Origin: Thermoplasmata archaeon M9B1D
GTDB taxonomy: Archaea > Thermoplasmatota > E2 > DHVEG-1
NCBI GenBank assembly: GCA_002900535.1
Contig: MUGC01000063.1
Location: forward strand, 1-6,809
Length of the DNA stretch: 6,809 nucleotides
Reading direction: 5' to 3'
The notes beneath the pieces are model-generated. The model ran no database searches and was not told where the DNA came from. It saw only the letters and a program-made list of their open reading frames with translations. Both the position numbers and the translations under genes were made by a program. Positions 1-5,486 of the stretch are shown here, in pieces (the stretch's first letter is position 1; every line of letters begins with the position of its first letter).

Positions 1-271
1 ATGTTACTTTTACATCTGTGATTTTTGTTCCAAATGGGAAAGTATATACTTTAGTTAATTTAGGTAACATTGGTTTTCCGGTTTTCATTAATTGTTCTGA
101 GGTTTGATCTAATTTTATTTGAATGTAATTTTCTTGATCTATGCTTATTGGTTCTGAAAAATTTATGGTTTCGTTTTTTTGTAATTCTTTTTTTTCTTTT
201 GATAAGGCAGAAGCTCCAAGTCCACTAAAAATCAAAATACTTACGATTAAAATTGTTAAAATTTTCTTCAT
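1..271 (-). CDS. Secreted protein, probable C25 (gingipain-like) peptidase, N-terminal part only
   Basis: This is the first 90 codons of a minus-strand gene whose remainder lies beyond the left edge. The start is ATG at 271-269, chosen because a GAGGT Shine-Dalgarno match lies 7 nt upstream and a signal peptide begins there: MKK, a hydrophobic core at residues 4-18 and an ASA cleavage site near residue 22. The mature part contains a segment at 65-90 (GKPMLPKLTKVYTFPFGTKI and a following DVKVT) that resembles the propeptide of C25 cysteine peptidases, where a 'G.P.LP..T......G.KI..V.V' pattern is usual. No catalytic domain is visible, so the peptidase call is an inference from the propeptide; a different large secreted beta-rich protein with the same leader is possible. 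The protein should be exported. It diverges from the thioredoxin/PKD gene and shares a palindrome-rich regulatory region with it. Confidence 0.6.
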   Translation of the reverse strand, partial: MKKILTILIVSILIFSGLGASALSKEKKELQKNETINFSEPISIDQENYIQIKLDQTSEQLMKTGKPMLPKLTKVYTFPFGTKITDVKVT

Positions 272-278
272 ATTTTTT

Positions 279-283
279 ACCTC
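279..283 (-). promoter_or_regulatory. Shine-Dalgarno site of the C25-like gene
   Basis: On the minus strand GAGGT stands 7 nt before the ATG at 271, a good match to the archaeal 16S rRNA 3' end. It supports that start and shows the transcript has a leader. Confidence 0.65.
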
Positions 284-286
284 ACA

Positions 287-300
287 TTAACGTGTGTTAA
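287..300. promoter_or_regulatory. Palindromic operator candidate 1 (TTAAC-GTGT-GTTAA)
   Basis: This 14-bp element has the same half-sites and the same 4-bp spacer as the two perfect palindromes at 345-358 and 383-396, but a different core (GTGT in place of AATT). It covers the predicted transcription start of the minus-strand C25-like gene, about 26 nt downstream of the TATA box at 318-326. A bound protein would be expected to block initiation there. The operator function is an inference from repeat structure and position. Confidence 0.5.
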
Positions 301-317
301 CTTGATATGTTAATTTC

Positions 318-326
318 TTATATAAA
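318..326 (-). promoter_or_regulatory. TATA box of the C25-like gene
   Basis: On the minus strand the sequence reads TTTATATAA. Its centre is near 322, which predicts transcription starting near 296 and a 5' leader of about 25 nt carrying the GAGGT site. The box is nearly symmetric, so use by the plus strand cannot be excluded, but the box at 363-372 suits the plus-strand gene better. Confidence 0.5.
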
Positions 327-344
327 GGTTGTTAAAACAATTTT

Positions 345-358
345 TTAACAATTGTTAA
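345..358. promoter_or_regulatory. Palindromic operator candidate 2 (TTAACAATTGTTAA)
   Basis: This is a perfect 14-bp palindrome, identical to the one at 383-396 with centres 38 bp apart. It ends 4 bp before the TATA box of the plus-strand gene, over the position of the TFB recognition element. A bound protein could hinder TBP/TFB assembly or, if an activator, help it. Confidence 0.6.
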
Positions 359-362
359 CAAA

Positions 363-372
363 ATATAAATAA
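363..372 (+). promoter_or_regulatory. TATA box of the thioredoxin/PKD gene
   Basis: ATATAAATAA lies between two identical palindromes. Counting about 26 nt from its centre puts the transcription start near 392-393, inside the palindrome at 383-396. That gives a leader of about 21 nt before the ATG at 414. Confidence 0.55.
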
Positions 373-382
373 TAGACTTGTA

Positions 383-396
383 TTAACAATTGTTAA
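383..396. promoter_or_regulatory. Palindromic operator candidate 3 (TTAACAATTGTTAA)
   Basis: This is an exact copy of the 14-bp palindrome at 345-358, placed over the predicted transcription start of the plus-strand gene. It mirrors candidate 1 over the start of the divergent gene. Such placement is typical of repressor sites; no regulator gene is visible in the window. Confidence 0.6.
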
Positions 397-403
397 GCTT
401 TAT

Positions 404-407
404 GGTG
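404..407 (+). promoter_or_regulatory. Shine-Dalgarno site that decides the start at 414
   Basis: GGTG lies 6 nt before the ATG at 414. It overlaps an earlier in-frame ATG at 402, and it resembles the GGTG placed 5 nt before the ribosomal protein gene. It favours the start at 414, which also begins a cleaner signal peptide (MKKK). Confidence 0.45.
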
Positions 408-413
408 CAAAAT

Positions 414-1625
414 ATGAAAAAGAAGGGAAAACTAATAATTTTCACGCTTGTAACAATCATTTTATTGTTCATTACATCTTTTAATGCAATGGGCAATAAC
501 ATTGAACAAACAGAATATATGAATGAACAGTCTTATGGTGGTCAATTACGTGTATATATAGTTGAGCCGACAAGTAGATGGGATAACTATGATAAAGACC
601 CGTATCATTTTGGGTTTTTAGATTTTGCAATAGATGAAACGTTATCAATTAACTATTTAGAAACATATACTACACAAGTTGTTTGGGATGCTTCAGAAGC
701 AGGGTATAGTAATGTCAAAGAAAATAACATTATGGCAATAGCTGCTGTTTTTAATCATGACAGCATTGAAAAATATGCTTATCCTCCAAGTAAAAATCCA
801 TTTGATGCTCATTATGTAGATGCCGCAGCTGCTGCTAAACCTGGTGAAACAGGTGAAAATTTTAGAAATGAAACAATTACCCACACTGTCTTTTGCGAAG
901 AAGCGACAGCCACATGGTGCCAATATTGCCCCGCTGCTGCAAACGGTTTATATGATGTATATGACTCTGAGGAATATCCATTTTATTTTGCTGCCATGGT
1001 TGCAGACAAAAATGATATTGCAAGTGATAGAGTATTAGAAGATTATAATTTGTATGGCTATCCAACATGTTTTTTTGATGGCGGGTATAGTGTAGTTGTT
1101 GGAGCATCGTCTGAATCTACCTATAAAAGTAAGGTTAGGGTACGAAGCGCTAAAGATGTTCATGAGCTTGATTTAAGCATAACAGTTGAATGGTTAGGCG
1201 ATGGTGATTTGCAGATTGGTATCTCTATAACTAATAATGAGCAGATGCCAAATAGTCCTCCTGATATACCCACTATAACAGGTCCTTTAAATGGAAAAAT
1301 AAATACTGAGTATACATATAGAGTGGTTACTAACGATCCAGATGGAGATGATGTTTACTATTGTATAGATTGGGGCGATGGAACTGATGAAGTATGTATT
1401 GGCCCATATACTTCAGATGAAGAAGCTATTATAACACATACATGGACAGAAAAAAACACATATACCTTAAGAGTAAAAGCAAAGGATGCAAACGATGCAG
1501 AGAGTGACTGGGCAACCCTTCAATTAAGTATGTCGAAATTAAAAGGAATGTCTCACATTTTCTCATCTAAATTATTTGATTATCTAACATCTTTAAGATA
1601 TATTTTAAGAAATATTATATTATAA
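414..1625 (+). CDS. Secreted thioredoxin-fold protein with split beta domain and PKD domain
   Basis: This 403-residue protein appears exported: basic MKKKGK, then a hydrophobic stretch at 8-23. Residues 40-145 form a beta-rich segment with LRVYIVEP, HFGFLDFAID and NIMAIAAVFN. Residues 155-245 look thioredoxin-like, with a WCQYC redox motif (Cys169, Cys172) and a cis-proline region GYPTCFFDGG (Pro217), as in extracytoplasmic thiol-disulfide proteins and Omp28-like proteins. A beta strand pair follows (LDLSITVEWLGDGDLQIGIS), then a PKD domain at about 281-372 with DPDGDD, WGDGT and HTW motifs and a possible Cys317-Cys328 disulfide. The tail carries SMSK and an amphipathic hydrophobic end (LRYILRNIIL). 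The expected role is redox or disulfide chemistry, or an adhesive or structural part, outside the membrane; the substrate is unknown. The beta half-domains appear in permuted order (see findings). In-frame starts at 390 (TTG) and 402 (ATG) are less likely. Confidence 0.75.
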   Translation: MKKKGKLIIFTLVTIILLFITSFNAMGNNIEQTEYMNEQSYGGQLRVYIVEPTSRWDNYDKDPYHFGFLDFAIDETLSINYLETYTTQVVWDASEAGYSNVKENNIMAIAAVFNHDSIEKYAYPPSKNPFDAHYVDAAAAAKPGETGENFRNETITHTVFCEEATATWCQYCPAAANGLYDVYDSEEYPFYFAAMVADKNDIASDRVLEDYNLYGYPTCFFDGGYSVVVGASSESTYKSKVRVRSAKDVHELDLSITVEWLGDGDLQIGISITNNEQMPNSPPDIPTITGPLNGKINTEYTYRVVTNDPDGDDVYYCIDWGDGTDEVCIGPYTSDEEAIITHTWTEKNTYTLRVKAKDANDAESDWATLQLSMSKLKGMSHIFSSKLFDYLTSLRYILRNIIL

Positions 1626-1632
1626 GTAAGTC

Positions 1633-1641
1633 TTTAATAAA
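1633..1641 (+). promoter_or_regulatory. TATA-like box of the dph6 operon
   Basis: TTTAATAAA has its centre about 30 nt before the ATG at 1667, and no Shine-Dalgarno match lies between. This fits an mRNA with little or no leader. The same sequence at almost the same distance precedes the site-2 protease gene. Confidence 0.5.
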
Positions 1642-1659
1642 CCCTTTTTCTTTCTTTTT
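1642..1659 (+). terminator. Pyrimidine/T-rich tract, probable terminator of the thioredoxin/PKD gene
   Basis: An 18-base run of only C and T, with T5, T3 and T5 tracts, starts 17 nt after the stop codon. Archaeal RNA polymerase terminates at T-rich tracts without a hairpin. The tract also lies between the TATA-like box and the start codon of the next gene, so it may act as that promoter's initiator region as well. Confidence 0.35.
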
Positions 1660-1666
1660 GCTTAAA

Positions 1667-2335
1667 ATGAAGTGCGCTGTTTTATTTTCTGGTGGTAAAG
1701 ATTCAGCTTATGCTACTTATTTGACTAAAAAAAATGGTCATGATATTTCTTGTCTAATTGCTATTATTTCTAAAAATCCAGAAAGCTTCATGTTTCATAC
1801 TCCATCTATTTCAAAGGTTGAGAAGCAAGCAGAAACTATGGGTGTTCCTATAATTATTCAAAAAACAAAAGGCGTTAAAGAAGAAGAACTAAAAGATTTA
1901 GAATGTGCAATCAAAAAATCAAAAGATGAATTTGGTATTGAAGCAGTTGTAACCGGAGCAGTTGAATCTGCTTATCAAGCTTCAAGGGTCCAAAAGATAT
2001 GTGATAACCTAAATTTGGATTGTTTTAACCCTCTTTGGCAGAAAAATCAATTCGAACTATTAAAAGATATAATAAATAACAAGTTTGAAGTTGTTATTAC
2101 TGGTGTTTTTGCTTATCCTTTAGACGAATCCTGGTTGGGAAGAATCATAGATGAAGAGTTTCTTAAAGATATAAAAGAGCTTCATAAAATGTATAAAATT
2201 AATCCCGCAGGAGAAGGTGGCGAGTTTGAAACCTATGTTTTATCTTGTCCTTTATTTTCAAAAAAACTTAGAATTAAGAAAAAAATAGTTTCAGGTAAGA
2301 TTCATTCTTGGGCAATGGAGATTGATGTCGTATGA
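1667..2335 (+). CDS. dph6: Diphthine--ammonia ligase (Dph6 family)
   Basis: Dph6 performs the last step of diphthamide synthesis, the ATP-dependent amidation of diphthine on the modified histidine of elongation factor 2, in the cytoplasm. The 222-residue product has the usual archaeal length. It opens with the PP-loop SGGKDS (residues 8-13) that binds ATP in the N-type ATP pyrophosphatase fold. It continues with the family-specific TGAVESAYQASRVQKICD region (about 102-119), ITGVFAYPLDESWLGR (about 145-160) and the diagnostic GEGGEFETYVL followed by CPLF (about 182-196). The RidA-like C-terminal domains of the yeast enzyme are absent, as expected in archaea. ATG at 1667 is preferred over TTG at 1658 because the family normally starts two or three residues before the AVLFSGGKDS strand. 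The next gene overlaps it by 4 bases (ATGA). Related PP-loop proteins of unknown role exist, so the exact substrate is inferred. Confidence 0.87.
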   Translation: MKCAVLFSGGKDSAYATYLTKKNGHDISCLIAIISKNPESFMFHTPSISKVEKQAETMGVPIIIQKTKGVKEEELKDLECAIKKSKDEFGIEAVVTGAVESAYQASRVQKICDNLNLDCFNPLWQKNQFELLKDIINNKFEVVITGVFAYPLDESWLGRIIDEEFLKDIKELHKMYKINPAGEGGEFETYVLSCPLFSKKLRIKKKIVSGKIHSWAMEIDVV

Positions 2336-2871
2336 TTTTGATTGTTAATATTTGTAGTCATAATCTTCATTATTTTGAATTTGTAAAACCTATAGAGGAT
2401 GTTTTAATAAAAAATAATTTTGAATTTGAGACTAGATTTTATAAAGATTTAAAACCTGAGCTAATTTCAGAAGTGGATAAGGTAATAATCTCTGGAACAA
2501 GTCTTAAGGATAATAATTTTTTAAAAAATCTGAAGTTCTTCAAGTGGATAAAAGGTTTTGAAAAATCTATACTTGGTATATGTGGAGGTATGCATATTTT
2601 AGGGTTGATTTATAAGGGTAAGATTAGGAAACAACAAGAAATTGGTTTGACAAAAGTTGATTTTAAGGATGAGTTTCTGGGTCTAAAAGAAAATGTAGAG
2701 GTTTATGAGTTGCATAACTACTATGTGGAATCAAATGAATTTGAAATTTTTGCTGAATCTAGGAATTGCCTTCAGGCTACTAAGCATAAAAATAAGTCTT
2801 TTTATGGTGTTTTATTTCATCCTGAAGTTAGAAATAAAAATTTGATTTTAGATTTTGGGAAATTAAAATAA
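2332..2871 (+). CDS. Small class I glutamine amidotransferase, coupled to dph6
   Basis: This 179-residue protein is a stand-alone glutaminase-type domain. The nucleophile elbow is GICGGMH with Cys84, and the His-Glu pair is in FHPE (His163, Glu165), so the triad is complete. The strand VDKVIISG (about 48-55) precedes the oxyanion-loop region, and VYELHNYYVES (124-134) recalls the HSYYV element of HisH. Its role would be to hydrolyse glutamine and hand ammonia to a partner. The start ATG overlaps the dph6 stop (ATGA), indicating translational coupling; a GGAG 11 nt upstream may help. The partner suggested by context is the Dph6-like ligase. Other possibilities are a GMP synthase glutaminase subunit, since the length is similar, or an independent amidotransferase. 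The family call is firm; the pathway is not. Confidence 0.8.
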   Translation: MILIVNICSHNLHYFEFVKPIEDVLIKNNFEFETRFYKDLKPELISEVDKVIISGTSLKDNNFLKNLKFFKWIKGFEKSILGICGGMHILGLIYKGKIRKQQEIGLTKVDFKDEFLGLKENVEVYELHNYYVESNEFEIFAESRNCLQATKHKNKSFYGVLFHPEVRNKNLILDFGKLK

Positions 2872-2916
2872 TATGCATATTCTGGTTTTGTATTGTTAGA
2901 ATTATTATAAGTTCAG

Positions 2917-2947
2917 TTTTTAATAAATAAAAATTTTTTTATTTTTT
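2917..2947. terminator. Bidirectional T/A-tract terminator between convergent genes
   Basis: For the plus strand there are T5 (2917-2921), T7 (2934-2940) and T6 (2942-2947) tracts downstream of the amidotransferase gene. For the minus strand the A-rich stretch 2922-2933 reads TTTTTATTTATT immediately after the acetyltransferase stop. Both convergent transcripts can end here; the last tracts lie inside the 3' end of the acetyltransferase gene. Confidence 0.45.
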
Positions 2948-3439
2948 CAAATCAAGCTTTTGTGATATGCTATCAATTTGACTTTTATCAAGTCTATAAT
3001 ATAGCCAGGTTGAAAGATGTTTAGCTTTGTATTTACTGTAGAAATTTATTCCTATTTTATTCCAATTAAGAACATGCCATTCAATTCTACCACATTGTTT
3101 TTCTTTTGCTTTTAAAATACAGAATTCAAAGAGTTTTTTACCTATTCCTTTTTTTCTGAATTCTTTTAAAACAAATATATCTTCAAGATATAGTGTTGGT
3201 AATGCAAGAAAGCTTGAGTAGCTCATAATAAAAATAATGTATCCAACATATTTTTCATTTATTTTTGCTAAATATGCTTCGTATCTTAGTTTTTGAGATA
3301 AGCCATCTTTTTTTAGTCTAATTTTTGCATCTTTATCTGGTGGGTCTAATTTTTCGTATTCTGCTAGTTTTTCAACTAGATGTAAAAAATTATTAAAATT
3401 TTCATTGTTAATTTTCTCGATGTGGATATCTAGGTTCAT
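2939..3439 (-). CDS. GNAT acetyltransferase, spermidine/diamine N-acetyltransferase-like
   Basis: The 166-residue protein is a single GNAT domain that transfers acetyl from acetyl-CoA to an amine. Motif A is clear: LEDIFVLKEFRKKGIGKKL at 85-103, with the acetyl-CoA pyrophosphate loop RKKGIG. Motif B contains WNKIGINFYSKYKA (126-139), with Tyr134 in the position of the usual catalytic tyrosine. The LEDIFV strand, the WN..(I/S)NFY pattern and the residue order around them are those of the SSAT group (polyamine or thialysine acetyltransferases), so a polyamine or diamine is the likely substrate, but specificity cannot be read from sequence. The start ATG at 3439 has no Shine-Dalgarno site; an AT box about 29 nt upstream suggests a leaderless mRNA. 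It diverges from the L10e gene and converges with the amidotransferase gene. Confidence 0.83.
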   Translation of the reverse strand: MNLDIHIEKINNENFNNFLHLVEKLAEYEKLDPPDKDAKIRLKKDGLSQKLRYEAYLAKINEKYVGYIIFIMSYSSFLALPTLYLEDIFVLKEFRKKGIGKKLFEFCILKAKEKQCGRIEWHVLNWNKIGINFYSKYKAKHLSTWLYYRLDKSQIDSISQKLDLKK

Positions 3440-3463
3440 CTTATATTTCTGAAACAGACTTTG

Positions 3464-3472
3464 TTTAAAAAA
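3464..3472 (-). promoter_or_regulatory. TATA-like box of the acetyltransferase gene
   Basis: On the minus strand TTTTTTAAA has its centre about 29 nt before the ATG at 3439, matching the spacing of the other leaderless candidates in the window. A second AT element (TATATATAAC, 3486-3477) lies farther upstream and is an alternative with a short leader. Confidence 0.4.
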
Positions 3473-3497
3473 TATTGTTATATATAGGTAAAAAGCA

Positions 3498-3504
3498 TTA
3501 TAAA
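3498..3504 (+). promoter_or_regulatory. TATA box of the ribosomal protein L10e gene
   Basis: TTATAAA centred at 3501 predicts transcription starting near 3527 and a leader of about 28 nt that includes the AGGTG site. A closer AT run (ATATAAATA, near 3537-3545) is too near the ATG to serve as its TATA box. Confidence 0.5.
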
Positions 3505-3544
3505 CCCTAACTTTATTTCGATGTTTCTATCAACAGATATAAAT

Positions 3545-3549
3545 AGGTG
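3545..3549 (+). promoter_or_regulatory. Shine-Dalgarno site of the L10e gene
   Basis: AGGTG ends 5 nt before the ATG at 3555. It matches the anti-Shine-Dalgarno sequence and confirms the start, which also agrees with the conserved MARKP N-terminus of the family. Confidence 0.6.
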
Positions 3550-3554
3550 TTGTT

Positions 3555-4061
3555 ATGGCACGTAAACCAGGTAGTATGTATCGTCAAGTAAGAGGAATGC
3601 CGTCAACTCGTAAAGAGTATATGGGTGGTATACCAACTTCGCGTATAACACAGTTTGTGTTAGGTAACAGAACTGCAAAATTTCCTGTTTTATTATCGCT
3701 TACATCAAACGAAAGATGTAATATTAGACATAACGCACTGGAGTCAGCTCGTGTGACTATCAATCGTGCGATGGAAAAAATGGTTGGAGCGCAAAATTTT
3801 AGAGTTGTGATAAGAGTTTACCCGCATGTTGTTTTACGTGAAAATAAACAAGCAACTGGAGCAGGAGCTGATCGTGTTAGTCAGGGTATGAGAGCAGCAT
3901 ATGGCAAAAATGTTGGTACTGCTGCAGAAGTACAGGCAGATCAAATAATTATGACTGTTGAAACAACCGAGCAGTTTATTCAGCCTTCAAAAGAAGCGCT
4001 TCGGAAAGCAGGTATGAAATTACCATCGCCATGTCGTGTAAATTTACATGGTTTAACTTAA
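3555..4061 (+). CDS. rpl10e: Large-subunit ribosomal protein uL16 (archaeal L10e)
   Basis: This 168-residue protein is the archaeal/eukaryotic-type uL16, which sits near the peptidyl transferase centre and the tRNA corridor of the 50S subunit. The sequence is colinear with the family: an N-terminal RQVRGMPSTRKEYMGGIP region, then RHNALESARVTINR (about 58-71), FRVVIRVYPHVVLRENK (about 83-99) and the flexible loop ATGAGADRVSQGMRAAYGK (about 101-119), which is the conserved P-site loop. The C-terminus LPSPCRVN is also typical. Length is normal. Arginine is often encoded by CGT here, whereas neighbouring genes rely mostly on AGA, as expected of a highly expressed gene. It stands alone, not within a ribosomal operon, with its own promoter and Shine-Dalgarno site, and is followed at once by a T7 tract. 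It identifies the source as archaeal. Confidence 0.97.
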   Translation: MARKPGSMYRQVRGMPSTRKEYMGGIPTSRITQFVLGNRTAKFPVLLSLTSNERCNIRHNALESARVTINRAMEKMVGAQNFRVVIRVYPHVVLRENKQATGAGADRVSQGMRAAYGKNVGTAAEVQADQIIMTVETTEQFIQPSKEALRKAGMKLPSPCRVNLHGLT

Positions 4062-4068
4062 TTTTTTT
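4062..4068 (+). terminator. T7 tract ending the L10e transcript
   Basis: Seven T residues follow the L10e stop codon without any gap, an archaeal-type intrinsic terminator. The convergent site-2 protease gene stops within the tract (its stop codon is at 4069-4067), so the two coding regions are only 5 bp apart. Confidence 0.5.
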
Positions 4069-5461
4069 AGATATACTTTATAATTAGTGGAAATAGAATT
4101 AAAAGAAGAATTGTCAAAGAGATAATTAGTGAAGTGTTTTTGACGATTATATCAGTTTTCTCATCTGTTATATCTTTTTTAAGTTTTTTAACTGCACTTC
4201 TTATTGAGTCATTTAATAGATACCCACCATCAAGAGGTGTCATAGGTAAGACGTTAAATAATCCAACCATAAGATTAAGCCAGAATATCCAGTATAAAGC
4301 ATTTATAATGCCCCAAAAAACAGTTTTTGGGAGGCTGCTTAAAGGTCCTTTGATTATATATGAATCGGTAAATTGATCAGCTATCGGATTAAAACCTTCA
4401 AAGTAACTCATAACTGGAATAAGAAGAAAATAAGTGAAACGTGATAAATTTGTAAATGGATTTTTTAAAATATCAAGATTTTTTCTTACCAAAATAAAGC
4501 TTGCTACACCATCAAATGGTTTGTTTTTATTTGTATTTTTTGTAATATTGTAATTTTTATAATAGTATGAATATTCACTGGTTAAATTTATATTTTTTGT
4601 ATATAAAATATCATTATATCTATATGAAATTGTGATTGTATCATTAACTGATGTTTGATTTATAATACTTCTATAGAATAATACTCCTTCTTCATTACTT
4701 TCATTATTTGTTAAGTCAAATTCATTTATTTTTGTAATGATTGCTCCTTTTTTAATACCAGCATCGTCAATAGGAGAATTTTCATAAACATTAAAAACTG
4801 TGAGGCCTGAGCCTGGTTGAACTGATGAAAATAATATTAATGAAATAAGTAAAAGACAAATAAAAGCAGCAACAAAGTTAGTTAGAGGCCCTACTGAAAA
4901 TACACGCATTCTTTTAGATATTTTAGTATTTTTTAACTGTTTTTCATCTGGTTCTACGAAGGCTCCAAATGGTATAATTATATAGATTAGACCCATAGAT
5001 TTTACTTTTAGGTCACCTGCATAAGCAAGGATTCCATGGGAAAATTCATGCACGATTATTGCTACAATAAAGGCTAAAATAATATAGAAAAAATACTCCA
5101 TTGGAAGAATTGGATTTATACCAGGCAACGCTAAGACGAATTCAGGTCCTGGGAGAGCTGCTTTTTGTTCTGGAGTTATACCAAGTAGAAATATAAAATT
5201 CCATATAAAAAAAATAAGTACGATAAAACCTGAAATTAAGCAAAAAACTATTCCAAAACTACCGTATGCTTTCCAAAATCTTTTTTTGCTAGCTATTTTT
5301 TTAAGAAAACCAAGTCCTTTTTTTGTTCTTAAAAGTAGAAAAGGGCCATAAAATGAGATATTGTACTTTTCTAAAATACCTTTTTTATGAAAGATGAGTA
5401 CTACTATAAAATAACATATAATTATAGATAAAAAAATTATTAACCAATCTATTGTTGTCAT
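4067..5461 (-). CDS. Site-2 protease family intramembrane metalloprotease (M50) with PDZ domain
   Basis: This 464-residue membrane protein carries the zinc site of S2P proteases: HEFSH (138-142, His138, Glu139, His142) within a membrane segment, and the third ligand Asp411 in NVLPMTPLDGG (403-413). The GPLTNF motif (191-196) of the family is also present. Hydrophobic segments lie near 6-25, 68-95, 122-140, 155-168, 190-212, 342-355, 382-405 and 443-463. A PDZ domain occupies about 218-285 (GLTVFNVYENSPIDDAGIKKG). A further soluble part runs to about 340 and contains several N-glycosylation sequons. The expected role is cleavage of transmembrane segments, in regulated intramembrane proteolysis or membrane protein quality control; no substrate or anti-sigma-like partner is adjacent. 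ATG 5461 follows mptE by 47 nt with no good Shine-Dalgarno site. Confidence 0.9.
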   Translation of the reverse strand: MTTIDWLIIFLSIIICYFIVVLIFHKKGILEKYNISFYGPFLLLRTKKGLGFLKKIASKKRFWKAYGSFGIVFCLISGFIVLIFFIWNFIFLLGITPEQKAALPGPEFVLALPGINPILPMEYFFYIILAFIVAIIVHEFSHGILAYAGDLKVKSMGLIYIIIPFGAFVEPDEKQLKNTKISKRMRVFSVGPLTNFVAAFICLLLISLILFSSVQPGSGLTVFNVYENSPIDDAGIKKGAIITKINEFDLTNNESNEEGVLFYRSIINQTSVNDTITISYRYNDILYTKNINLTSEYSYYYKNYNITKNTNKNKPFDGVASFILVRKNLDILKNPFTNLSRFTYFLLIPVMSYFEGFNPIADQFTDSYIIKGPLSSLPKTVFWGIINALYWIFWLNLMVGLFNVLPMTPLDGGYLLNDSIRSAVKKLKKDITDEKTDIIVKNTSLIISLTILLLILFPLIIKYI

Positions 5462-5486
5462 GATTGCTGCCCTGGAATGTTTTTTT

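Noticed and set aside
247..259. TTAAAATTGTTAA, similar to the operator candidates
   Set aside because: It is inside the coding sequence of the left gene, has an altered half-site and a shorter spacing.
693..1107. Several open frames on both strands (820-1038 plus, 693-923 and 877-1107 minus)
   Set aside because: They overlap the long thioredoxin/PKD gene in other frames and encode nothing recognisable; the main frame has clear domains.
2870..2881. 12-bp perfect palindrome AATATGCATATT just after the amidotransferase stop
   Set aside because: Not repeated elsewhere and not placed at a promoter; plausible by chance in such AT-rich sequence, and it lacks a stem long enough for a terminator.
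4134..4376. Plus-strand open frame of 80 codons
   Set aside because: Lies opposite the C-terminal part of the site-2 protease, which contains its conserved LDGG motif; no independent support.
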